From Rhodobacter flavimaris (GTDB lineage: Bacteria > Pseudomonadota > Alphaproteobacteria > Rhodobacterales > Rhodobacteraceae), in contig NZ_JAJUOS010000006.1 of the NCBI RefSeq assembly GCF_021378075.1, positions 124,001-188,000 on the forward strand: a stretch of DNA of 64,000 nt. Reading direction: 5' to 3'. This document shows positions 42,720-49,693 of this stretch, in pieces. Both the position numbers and the translations under genes were made by a program. Each line of letters opens with the position of its first letter. Within the stretch, counting starts at the first letter, position 1. The notes beneath the pieces are model-generated. The model saw nothing but the letters and a program-made list of their open reading frames with translations, was not told where the DNA came from and searched no databases.

Positions 42720-44901
42720 AGCGCCCCTCGGCTTTCAGCAGCACCGGCGACAGCCCGGCAGGGGCAAGGATGTCACCCAAAGCCGCGGACACGCCCGCGG
42801 CCATCTCGCGCCCGCCGCAGACCATGATCCGCGCCCCGGACTGGATCAGCCGCGTCAGCTCGGCCGCCTCGGCGCGCAGGGCATCCTGCACGTAATGCGG
42901 CCGTGCCCCGCGCGAGGCGGCGGTGATCAGGCGCGCCAGACGCCCCTCGGCCTGCCAGCGCGCGAGATCCTCGCCATAGAGAAAGTCGCTCGCCGCATGG
43001 CGCATCCCGAAAAACAGGTGCATCGGGCGGCGGCGTGCGTTGGCCCGCACGAAGCCCGCCAGCGGCCCGATCCCCGTGCCTGCTCCGATAAGGATCAACG
43101 GCACACGGTCACGCCCGGCATGGAACCCCGGATTGCGGCGCAGAAAGGCGCGCACCCGATCACCCGGCTGCAAGACCATCAGCTGCCCCGAGCAAAGCCC
43201 GCCCGGCTGCTTGCGCACCACGATCTCGACAAAACCGTCGCGCGTCGCAGAAGCCAGCGAGTAGAAACGCGGGACCGAGGCGCCCTCGGGCACCACGCCG
43301 ATCAGATCGCCCGCAACGAAGCGGCCAAAGCCCTGCCCCGTCAGGCGCTGCCACAGCGACGCGCGGGGGAGCGCGAAGCGCAGGATCGCGGTCGGGGCCT
43401 GAACCTTGGCGCCGTAGTCGCGCCGCTCGATCAGTTCCAACGACGCCGTGCGCGGGGTGCGCGGAGAATGGGACAGGACGAGATCAATCCCGAGGGCCTT
43501 GCCAAGCGCGAGCCCCCAACGATGGAAATCCTGCGGCGACTGGCGATCGACCGTCGCAAGCGGCAGCAGTTCCTGCCAGTCCTTGGCTTTGGCGACCGCC
43601 GCAACTCGCTCGGCATAGGCGCAAAAAGCCAGGAAGCCGCGATCCCCGAACCCAAGCACCGCCAGCGGCGCCTTGGGCGCGACGGGCAGCGCGGCAAGGC
43701 GATCCAGAAACCCCTTGGCCGAGGCAGGCGCCACCCCGTCGCCATAGGTCGCGGCCAGGATCAGGATGCGCTGCGCCCGGCGATAGCTTTGCGGCGCGAA
43801 GGCTGACATGGGTGCGACATGAACCGACTGGCCAGAAGCCACTAGCGCGCGGGCCAGCGTCTCGGCAAAGCCGCGGGTCGAGCCGCCCTCACTGCCGACA
43901 AGAACGATGGTCTCGGCCTGCGCGGCGGGGGAGCTGCGAAAGCCGCGCGCCCCGCGACCGGCCAGCCAGACGGCAAGGCCAGTGCCCGCCAGCCCCGGAA
44001 TCGCCAGCGCGATCAGGCCGAGAGCCAACCCCAGAACCGAGGCACCCTGCCCGGTATGCAGCATGTAGATGGTTTCAGACACGCGCTGCCACGGCGTCGC
44101 ATCCGCCCAGGCCAGCAACGTGCCCGTGCCCTGATCCAGATAGCCCGAGCCACTCTCGGTCTTCAGCGTGAACACGTCGCTTGCATCGCCCGGATAGGGA
44201 TAGGTGAAGCTGCGCAGATCGGTCACCGCAAGCGTGCCGATCATGTCGATATCGGTCAGAGCAACACCGCTCCCCCCGCTGACCGAGGCGGGAAAGTCCG
44301 GCTGCGCCTCGCCATCGGGCAGCAAATCGAAGGTCGAGGCAGTCATCCACAGCGCCGTGCCAGCCGAAAGCAAAAGCCCGACCGAGGCCGCGCGCGCCAT
44401 CTCGGCGTGCCAGCGCGCAGGGCCGCGCCCTCGCATAGGCGCGAACCAGTGCCGCCAGCCACCCGAACGGCGGGCGATCAGCCAGGCCCCGCTCAGCGCC
44501 AAGATCAGCATCGCCCCAGCCCCTGCCGCCATGACCAACCGCCCCGCATCGTCCAGAAAGAGCGAGCGGTGCAGGTTCGTCAGCCAGCGCTCCACTGCGT
44601 TCGGGTCCGCGCTTGCCACGCCTTGCCCGGTTGCGGGGTCGATCACCGCCGCCTTGGGCGTGCCGCCCTCGAACCAGTAGGCGGTGATCTTGCCCGAGGG
44701 CGCGCGGCGGATCTGCTCGACCGTGGGGTAAGCCCCGGCGATCTTTCCGACCAGATCGGCCACGCTTTGCCCGGCCTCGGCTTGCGGCGCGCTCAGTCGC
44801 TCGGCCGCCGGGAAGACCGACAGGGCCGCCCCGCTGAGGCCAAGCACCAGCAGGACAACCGCGGCCAGCAGCCCCGGCCAGCGATGCAGCGCGCGGATCA
44901 T
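42700..44901 (-). CDS. PepSY membrane protein fused to flavodoxin and NADPH:flavin reductase domains
   Basis: A 733-aa fusion. Residues 1-320 are a PepSY-TM unit: helices at about 10-30, 122-143, 170-190 and 285-315, with a PepSY segment facing the periplasm. Four helix-associated His (6, 111, 165, 282) could ligate two haems. Residues about 331-475 are a flavodoxin domain (LVGSEGGSTRGF, LAATYGDGVAP). About 490-733 is a sulfite-reductase-type FAD/NADPH module with RFYSLAS, GGLCSG and GAGTGIGPLAG, and a terminal RYVEDTY as in CPR/SiR proteins. It should carry electrons from NADPH across the inner membrane. Confidence 0.9.
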   Translation of the reverse strand: MIRALHRWPGLLAAVVLLVLGLSGAALSVFPAAERLSAPQAEAGQSVADLVGKIAGAYPTVEQIRRAPSGKITAYWFEGGTPKAAVIDPATGQGVASADPNAVERWLTNLHRSLFLDDAGRLVMAAGAGAMLILALSGAWLIARRSGGWRHWFAPMRGRGPARWHAEMARAASVGLLLSAGTALWMTASTFDLLPDGEAQPDFPASVSGGSGVALTDIDMIGTLAVTDLRSFTYPYPGDASDVFTLKTESGSGYLDQGTGTLLAWADATPWQRVSETIYMLHTGQGASVLGLALGLIALAIPGLAGTGLAVWLAGRGARGFRSSPAAQAETIVLVGSEGGSTRGFAETLARALVASGQSVHVAPMSAFAPQSYRRAQRILILAATYGDGVAPASAKGFLDRLAALPVAPKAPLAVLGFGDRGFLAFCAYAERVAAVAKAKDWQELLPLATVDRQSPQDFHRWGLALGKALGIDLVLSHSPRTPRTASLELIERRDYGAKVQAPTAILRFALPRASLWQRLTGQGFGRFVAGDLIGVVPEGASVPRFYSLASATRDGFVEIVVRKQPGGLCSGQLMVLQPGDRVRAFLRRNPGFHAGRDRVPLILIGAGTGIGPLAGFVRANARRRPMHLFFGMRHAASDFLYGEDLARWQAEGRLARLITAASRGARPHYVQDALRAEAAELTRLIQSGARIMVCGGREMAAGVSAALGDILAPAGLSPVLLKAEGRYVEDTY

Positions 44902-44913
44902 CGCAGCCCCTCC

Positions 44914-45384
44914 TTACATATCGTAGGTGAAGCTGGCGATGTAGCGCCGCCCCGCGACGGGCTGCCCCGCCCCCGCCGAGGTCAGCGGCACGGCGACCTC
45001 GTTCGGGCTGTCGCGCATATCCTCGACCGAGGCGTCGATATGCAGCGTGTAGCCCGCATCGAACAGCGCATCGGCAAGATCGAGTGTGATCTCAAGCTGG
45101 CGCCCGGCGCCCACGCTGGCGCCGGTGATGCCGTTGATCTGGGCAAGGTCGCCCCCTGTGGCGCGATACCACTCCGACAGGTGCTTGTAGTATTTGGATT
45201 TGCCGCCAGCCATCCAGAGGCTGCCGACATAGGCCCCACCCTTATCGGTGACGTAAAGCGCCAGGTAAGCCCCGTCCCCGCCGTAGTTGTTCATCTGCGT
45301 GGTCAGCGTGACCGGACGCGCCAGAGCCAGAGCGGGGAACGTCAGCGCCGTGGTCAGGGCCAGTGCTGCGAAAACGGATTTCAT
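44914..45384 (-). CDS. DUF2271 periplasmic protein with a flavinylation-like motif
   Basis: A 156-aa secreted protein (signal MKSVFAALALTTALTFPALALA). The DUF2271 core includes AYLALYVTDKGGAYVGSLWM and KYYKHLSEWYRATGGDLAQ. It is followed by NGITGASVGAG, which matches the acceptor consensus of ApbE substrates (D/N-x-I-S/T-G-A-S/T); Ser90 would carry FMN. DUF2271 proteins occur beside PepSY reductases and ApbE. ATG 45384 is preferred to the in-frame TTG at 45393. It is the likely extracytosolic flavoprotein of the module. Confidence 0.85.
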   Translation of the reverse strand: MKSVFAALALTTALTFPALALARPVTLTTQMNNYGGDGAYLALYVTDKGGAYVGSLWMAGGKSKYYKHLSEWYRATGGDLAQINGITGASVGAGRQLEITLDLADALFDAGYTLHIDASVEDMRDSPNEVAVPLTSAGAGQPVAGRRYIASFTYDM

Positions 45385-45427
45385 GGGAGGCAACCTTTCA
45401 GAAGTGGAAGGACAAGAGGGATACGGC

Positions 45428-45793
45428 TCAGTTGACCTTTACCGTCGGCGTCGCACCCGGCACGAAGAGGCCGTTTTGCGGCGGGGCGACGGTGCCTGCG
45501 GGCGCGGCCTTCGGAGCGCCACGGCCGTAATCGTCGTCATCGTCGTCGTCATCGTCATGATCGTCATCGCCGTGGCGTTCGCGGAACTTCCACAGCCAGC
45601 GGAACGCATCGTCGTCATCGTCATGATCATCGTCTGCCACGCGCAGGGCGCGCTCGGCGCCGGTGGCGTCAAGGCTGGCGGCACAGCCCAGATCGCGGGT
45701 GCAACCATTGTCGCGCAGCCCGCTGAAGGCGGGGAAACCGACAAGCGCCGACAGCGCAGTCCCGGCGGCAAGAAGGGCGAGGGTCTTTTTCAT
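45428..45793 (-). CDS. secreted Asp/His-rich protein of unknown function
   Basis: A 121-aa protein with a signal peptide (MKKTLALLAAGTALSALVGFPAF), two Cys (NGCTRDLGCAAS) and two acidic clusters, DDDHDDDDD (54-62) and DDDHDDDDDDDDD (76-88). They are separated by a basic/aromatic segment (AFRWLWKFRERHG). The tail is Pro/Ala-rich. AGGAG lies about 9 nt before ATG 45793. It is the first gene of the putative operon with DUF2271, PepSY reductase and apbE. The clusters suggest binding of divalent or ferric ions; no homologous family is recognised. Confidence 0.7.
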   Translation of the reverse strand: MKKTLALLAAGTALSALVGFPAFSGLRDNGCTRDLGCAASLDATGAERALRVADDDHDDDDDAFRWLWKFRERHGDDDHDDDDDDDDDYGRGAPKAAPAGTVAPPQNGLFVPGATPTVKVN

Positions 45794-45839
45794 GGTGAGA
45801 TCTCCTGTTGATCCGATGCAATCAAACTGGCCACCCGAA

Positions 45840-45888
45840 CTGAGCGTTTCCTGACGGCGCGCGCCTTTCTGCTTCAGCTTGCCGTCAG
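45840..45888. promoter_or_regulatory. response-regulator operator pair, copy 1
   Basis: CTGA-N7-CTGA (45840-45854) and TCAG-N7-TCAG (45874-45888) are two direct repeats of 11-bp period in inverted orientation, their start points 34 bp apart. The same layout recurs at 46306-46354. It lies 47-95 bp upstream of the Asp/His-rich protein gene. An 11-bp period is what OmpR-family dimers recognise. Confidence 0.65.
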
Positions 45889-45897
45889 GAAACGAAA

Positions 45898-45920
45898 AGC
45901 CCCGCCACAAGGGCGGGGCT
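45898..45920 (-). terminator. terminator of the small PepSY gene
   Basis: The stem AGCCCCGCC pairs with GGCGGGGCT across 5 nt; in the minus sense TTTTCGTTT follows. A perfect 14-bp inverted repeat (45845-45858 with 45881-45894) lies just beyond it. Confidence 0.8.
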
Positions 45921-45942
45921 GCGGGTGCGGTGGAAGGGGGGC

Positions 45943-46254
45943 TTAATCGTCGTCATCCGGGTCGGGGCGGCCCCGATCATGCGCCTTCTCTTCGTATTCG
46001 AACTCGATCACCTCCAGCGTCGCGGGATGCAGCTTGACCTCGATCGGGCGGCCCTCGGCGTCGGTTCCGTCAATCTCGTAGCAACCATCGTCGATCTTGA
46101 TGCGCCCGACGGTCCAGCCGTTTCGCGCCGCCATCTCGGCCACAGCGGCGCGCGGCTGCCACTCGGCCATCGGCGCAAAGCAATCGTCATCGGCCAGAGC
46201 CGCCTGCGCCGGAGCCAGCGCAAGAAACACCAGAATTGTCAGCGACTTCTTCAT
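45943..46254 (-). CDS. small periplasmic PepSY-domain protein
   Basis: A 103-aa secreted protein (signal MKKSLTILVFLALAPAQAALA) with one PepSY domain: RAAVAEMAARNGWTVGRIKI, CYEIDGTDAEGRPIEVKLHP and LEVIEFEYEEKA, ending in an acidic tail. Such single PepSY proteins often accompany two-component systems and PepSY reductases and may inhibit or sense. ATG 46254 gives the signal peptide. It is divergent from the response-regulator gene across a 147-bp spacer with operator copy 2. Confidence 0.85.
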   Translation of the reverse strand: MKKSLTILVFLALAPAQAALADDDCFAPMAEWQPRAAVAEMAARNGWTVGRIKIDDGCYEIDGTDAEGRPIEVKLHPATLEVIEFEYEEKAHDRGRPDPDDDD

Positions 46255-46305
46255 CGGGCACACTCCGGGCCATCGGGTATCACGGCCCTCTTCTTCACCA
46301 TGAAG

Positions 46306-46354
46306 CTGACAGGAGCCTGAAGCAAGCCGCGGCGCCATGTCAGCTTGGCGTCAG
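46306..46354. promoter_or_regulatory. response-regulator operator pair, copy 2
   Basis: CTGA-N7-CTGA (46306-46320) and TCAG-N7-TCAG (46340-46354), again 34 bp apart and inverted. TCAGCTTGGCGTCAGG here differs by one base from copy 1 (TCAGCTTGCCGTCAGG). Each half points at one divergent gene, the small PepSY gene (52 bp) and the response regulator (48 bp). Confidence 0.68.
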
Positions 46355-46401
46355 GCGCGCGCGTCACAAGAATGCAAGACCAAGCAAGGAGCCGGCCTGC
46401 C

Positions 46402-47061
46402 ATGCGCATTCTTCTGATCGAGGACGACACCGTTCTGGGCGCCGCCGTGCGCGACCAGATCGCGTCCGATGGCCATTCGGTCGATTGGGTGACGCGGCTC
46501 GATCAGGCGGGCGATGCGGTGGCGGGAACGGTCTATGACCTGCTGCTGCTCGACCTGATGCTGCCGGACGGGCGCGGCATCGGCTTTCTCAAGGCCCGGC
46601 GCGCAAGGGGCGATGTGACGCCGGTGATCATCCTGACCGCGCTCGACCAGGTCTCGGACCGGATCGAGGGGCTGAATGCCGGGGCAGACGACTACCTTGT
46701 GAAACCCTTCGATCTGGCGGAGCTTTCGGCCCGGATCGGCTCGGTCTCGCGGCGCTATTCGGGTAATCCGAACCCGCTGATCGAGCATGGCCCCCTCCTG
46801 ATCGACCTGTCGGCGCGCAGCATCCGGCGCGACGGCAAGCCGGTCGTGCTGACTGCGCGGGAATGGGCGCTGTTCGAGGCGCTGCTTGCGCGGCCCGGCC
46901 AGCTTCTGTCGAAGGCCCAGCTGGAGGAAAAGCTTTACGCCTTCGGCGCCGAGATCGAGAGCAACACGATCGAGGTCCATGTCAGCCGCCTGCGCAAGAA
47001 ACTGGGCGCGGGCGTGATCGAGACCGAACGCGGCCTTGGCTACCGGCTGGGGGCCGCATGA
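46402..47061 (+). CDS. OmpR-family response regulator of the PepSY/flavin module
   Basis: A 219-aa two-domain regulator. The receiver has the acidic pair EDD (8-9), the phospho-acceptor Asp51 in LLLLDLMLPDG, and the Lys of DDYLVKPFD. A winged-helix domain follows with LTAREWALFEALL and VHVSRLRKKLG, ending GLGYRLGAA, of QseB/PmrA type. AAGGAG precedes ATG 46402. The stop overlaps the sensor-kinase start (ATGA). The operator repeats on both sides of the small PepSY gene probably bind this protein. Confidence 0.93.
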   Translation: MRILLIEDDTVLGAAVRDQIASDGHSVDWVTRLDQAGDAVAGTVYDLLLLDLMLPDGRGIGFLKARRARGDVTPVIILTALDQVSDRIEGLNAGADDYLVKPFDLAELSARIGSVSRRYSGNPNPLIEHGPLLIDLSARSIRRDGKPVVLTAREWALFEALLARPGQLLSKAQLEEKLYAFGAEIESNTIEVHVSRLRKKLGAGVIETERGLGYRLGAA

Positions 47062-48392
47062 AACTGCCGCGCAGCCTTCAGCTTCGGCTTGCGACCTCGG
47101 TCGGCCTCTTGCTGACCGCGCTGTGGCTGACGGCGGCCTCGCTGACCACCGTCGTGCTGCGCAACGAGATGAATGAGGTCTTCGACTCGGCCCTTCAGGA
47201 AACCGCGCAACGGCTGCTGCCGCTCGCCATCGTCGATATCGTGAACCGCGAAGAAGAGGGCATCACGCAGCGTCTGGCCACGATCCGCGAGCATGACGAG
47301 TATTTCACCTATATCGTGCGCGACGAGCGCGGGCGGGTGTTGCTGCAATCGCATGGCGCCGACCCGACGATCTTCCCCGCCTACAAGGGCCCCGGTTTTT
47401 CGCAAAACGCCACCTATCGCTTCTTCCATGACGAGGCCCTGCGCGGCAGCCTGCGCATCTCGGTGGCAGAACCCCTGACCCACCGCGCCGAGGTGGCACG
47501 CGAGATCCAGATGGGCCTCAGCCTACCGCTGCTGATCGTCATCCCGATCGCGCTTCTGGCGGTGTTGATTGCCGTGCGCCTCAGCCTGCAACCGCTCAAC
47601 CAGTTCCGCAGCGCGCTGGCGGCGCGCGGGGCGCGCGATCTGTCGCCGCTGGCCGGGGGCGATCTGCCCACCGAGATCGCGCCGGTTGTCGAGACCCTGA
47701 ACGGCCTGCTGACCCGGCTTGAAGGCGCCTTCGAGGCCGAGCGCAACTTTGCCTCGAACGCCGCGCATGAGTTGCGCACCCCCCTTGCGGGCGCCATCGC
47801 TCAGGCGCAGCGGTTGCGTGCGGAAACCACCGACCCGATGGCCCGCGAACGCGCGGGCGAGATTGAGGCCACGCTGAAGCGCCTGACGCGGTTCTCCGAA
47901 CGGCTGATGCAACTGGCCCGCGCGGAAGGCGGGCGGCTGCGCCTCGATCATGCCTCGGATCTGCGCACGGTGGTGCGGGTCATCGCGCAGGATATCGGCC
48001 GCGCGGCCTCGCCCGAGCGGCTGCACCTCGATCTGCCTGCGCAGCCGGTCATGTCGGATCTGGACCCCGACATCCTTGGCATCCTGTGCCGCAACCTGAT
48101 CGAGAACGCCCTGCGCCATGGCAAGGCTGACGCGCCCGTAGAGGTCTCGCTGAGCGCCTCGGGCCTCTTGCGTGTTGCCAATGACTGCGCACCGGTTGAC
48201 CCCGATACGCTTGCCCGGCTGACCCGGCGGTTCGAGCGCGGTAACACGCGCGCTGATGGCTCTGGCCTTGGACTCACCATCGTTTCGGCCATCGCGCAGG
48301 GTATCGACAGCGGCCTTACGATCCGCTCGCCAAGGCCCGGTCAGGCAACGGGGTTCGAAGTGTCGATCGCCCTGCCGGTCGAGCACGCCTAG
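47058..48392 (+). CDS. sensor histidine kinase paired with the preceding regulator
   Basis: A 444-aa inner-membrane kinase. Helix 1 is at about 10-33, a periplasmic domain of about 120 residues follows, and helix 2 is at about 154-175. HAMP follows (LSLQPLNQFRSALAAR), then the H-box ERNFASNAAHELRTPLAG with His237. The ATPase has NLIENALRHG (N), a degenerate D/F region around RVANDCAPVDPDTL, and GSGLGLTIVSAIA (G2). It is of the QseC type. The signal is unknown; the context suggests a metal or envelope redox cue. The stop codon shares CTAG with the opposing gene. Confidence 0.92.
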   Translation: MKLPRSLQLRLATSVGLLLTALWLTAASLTTVVLRNEMNEVFDSALQETAQRLLPLAIVDIVNREEEGITQRLATIREHDEYFTYIVRDERGRVLLQSHGADPTIFPAYKGPGFSQNATYRFFHDEALRGSLRISVAEPLTHRAEVAREIQMGLSLPLLIVIPIALLAVLIAVRLSLQPLNQFRSALAARGARDLSPLAGGDLPTEIAPVVETLNGLLTRLEGAFEAERNFASNAAHELRTPLAGAIAQAQRLRAETTDPMARERAGEIEATLKRLTRFSERLMQLARAEGGRLRLDHASDLRTVVRVIAQDIGRAASPERLHLDLPAQPVMSDLDPDILGILCRNLIENALRHGKADAPVEVSLSASGLLRVANDCAPVDPDTLARLTRRFERGNTRADGSGLGLTIVSAIAQGIDSGLTIRSPRPGQATGFEVSIALPVEHA

Positions 48393-49693
48393 ACGCGAAT
48401 CCCGTAGCGGCCGATCTTGTCGTTCAGCGTGCGCCGGGCGATGCCCAGAACCTGCGCCGCACGCTCGGTATTGCCGCGGCAGCGATCCAACGTCGCGCGG
48501 ATCTCGCGCGCCTCATAGGCGGCAACCTTGTCGGCTAGATTTTGCGGCGCGTCCTGCGCAGCGGCGGGCGCGTCGGGCAGATCGAGGCCCAGGGCAAAAC
48601 GCTCGGCCGCGGCGCGCAGTTCGCGCACATTGCCGGGCCACGGTCGGCGCAACAGCTGCTGGCGCAGCAGGTAGGGCACCTCGGGCAGGGCCTTGCCATA
48701 GCGGCGCGCGGCGAGTTCCGCGAAATGAACGAAAAGTTGCACGATATCCTGACCAAGCGCGCGCAGCGGCTCCATCACGATCTCGGCCCCCGCCAGCCGA
48801 TAGAACAGATCGGGGCGGAAGCTCTCGTCGAGCGAGAGCTTGCTCAGGTCGGATTTCGACAGGGCGATGATGCGCAGGTCCAGCGGTCGCAGGGTGTTTT
48901 CGCCCAACCGCTCCACTTGGCGCTCTTGCAACGCGCGCAGCAGTTTCGCCTGCGCCGGTTTCGGCATCGCCTCGACCTCGTCAAGAACCAGCGTCCCGCC
49001 CGAGGCGCTTTCGAGCTTGCCGGGCTTGTCGAGCGCGCCGGGAAAGGCGCCCGCGACATGGCCGAACATCTCGATTTCGAATAGCTGTTCCGGCAGCGCG
49101 GCACAGTTGATCGCCACGAAGGGGCCAGCGGCACGCGGGCTTGCGGCGTGCAAGGCGCGGGCTACCAACTCCTTGCCGGTGCCGGTCTCGCCGGTGACGA
49201 TGATGTCGAGATCGAGCGGCGCCAGCGCCGCGATGCGGGCGCGCAGGGCCTCGATCGCGGGGGACTGGCCCAGTATCTCGGCCCCGTCGCGGCGCTGAAG
49301 TTCGGTTTGCAGACGGCCCAGTTCGGCGCGCGTGGCGGCTGCGCGCAGCACCCGGTCCACCACCGCCAGAAGATGCGCGGCATCATAGGGTTTTTCGAGG
49401 AAATCCTCGGCACCGAGCCGCATGGCGCGCACGGCATGTGGCACGTCGCCATGACCCGTGATCAGGATCGCGGGCAGCCCCGGCATCCGGGTCTTGAGCA
49501 CTTCGAGCAACTCAAACCCGTCCATCCCCGGCATCCGCAGATCGGTGATGATCAGATCGGGCGCCACCGGGGCAGCCAGCGCTGCCTCGCCCGAGGCGAA
49601 GCCCTCGGTCCGGTGGCCGCTCGCGTCGAGCAGATCGCAAAGTGCCGCGCGGTGGTCGGCGTCGTCCTCGACGATATGGATCAATGCGCTCAT
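48389..49693 (-). CDS. NtrC-family sigma54-type response regulator, DctD-like
   Basis: A 434-aa regulator with a receiver (Asp51 in IITDLRMPGMDG), an AAA+ domain and a Fis-type HTH (NTERAAQVLGIARRTLNDKI). Walker A is GETGTGKE and Walker B is GGTLVLDEVE. The sigma54-contact loop is GAFPGA (215-220), with Pro in place of the Thr of GAFTGA. It forms an operon with the upstream sensor kinase (4-bp overlap) and the TRAP-TAXI genes, so it probably controls that transporter. Whether it still activates sigma54 is open because of the loop change. Confidence 0.9.
   Translation of the reverse strand: MSALIHIVEDDADHRAALCDLLDASGHRTEGFASGEAALAAPVAPDLIITDLRMPGMDGFELLEVLKTRMPGLPAILITGHGDVPHAVRAMRLGAEDFLEKPYDAAHLLAVVDRVLRAAATRAELGRLQTELQRRDGAEILGQSPAIEALRARIAALAPLDLDIIVTGETGTGKELVARALHAASPRAAGPFVAINCAALPEQLFEIEMFGHVAGAFPGALDKPGKLESASGGTLVLDEVEAMPKPAQAKLLRALQERQVERLGENTLRPLDLRIIALSKSDLSKLSLDESFRPDLFYRLAGAEIVMEPLRALGQDIVQLFVHFAELAARRYGKALPEVPYLLRQQLLRRPWPGNVRELRAAAERFALGLDLPDAPAAAQDAPQNLADKVAAYEAREIRATLDRCRGNTERAAQVLGIARRTLNDKIGRYGIRV

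Noticed and set aside
45535..45640. A trinucleotide microsatellite (GTC/ATC repeats) suggesting phase variation
   Set aside because: The repeats encode the Asp clusters in frame with mixed codons; changes by three bases would not switch the frame.
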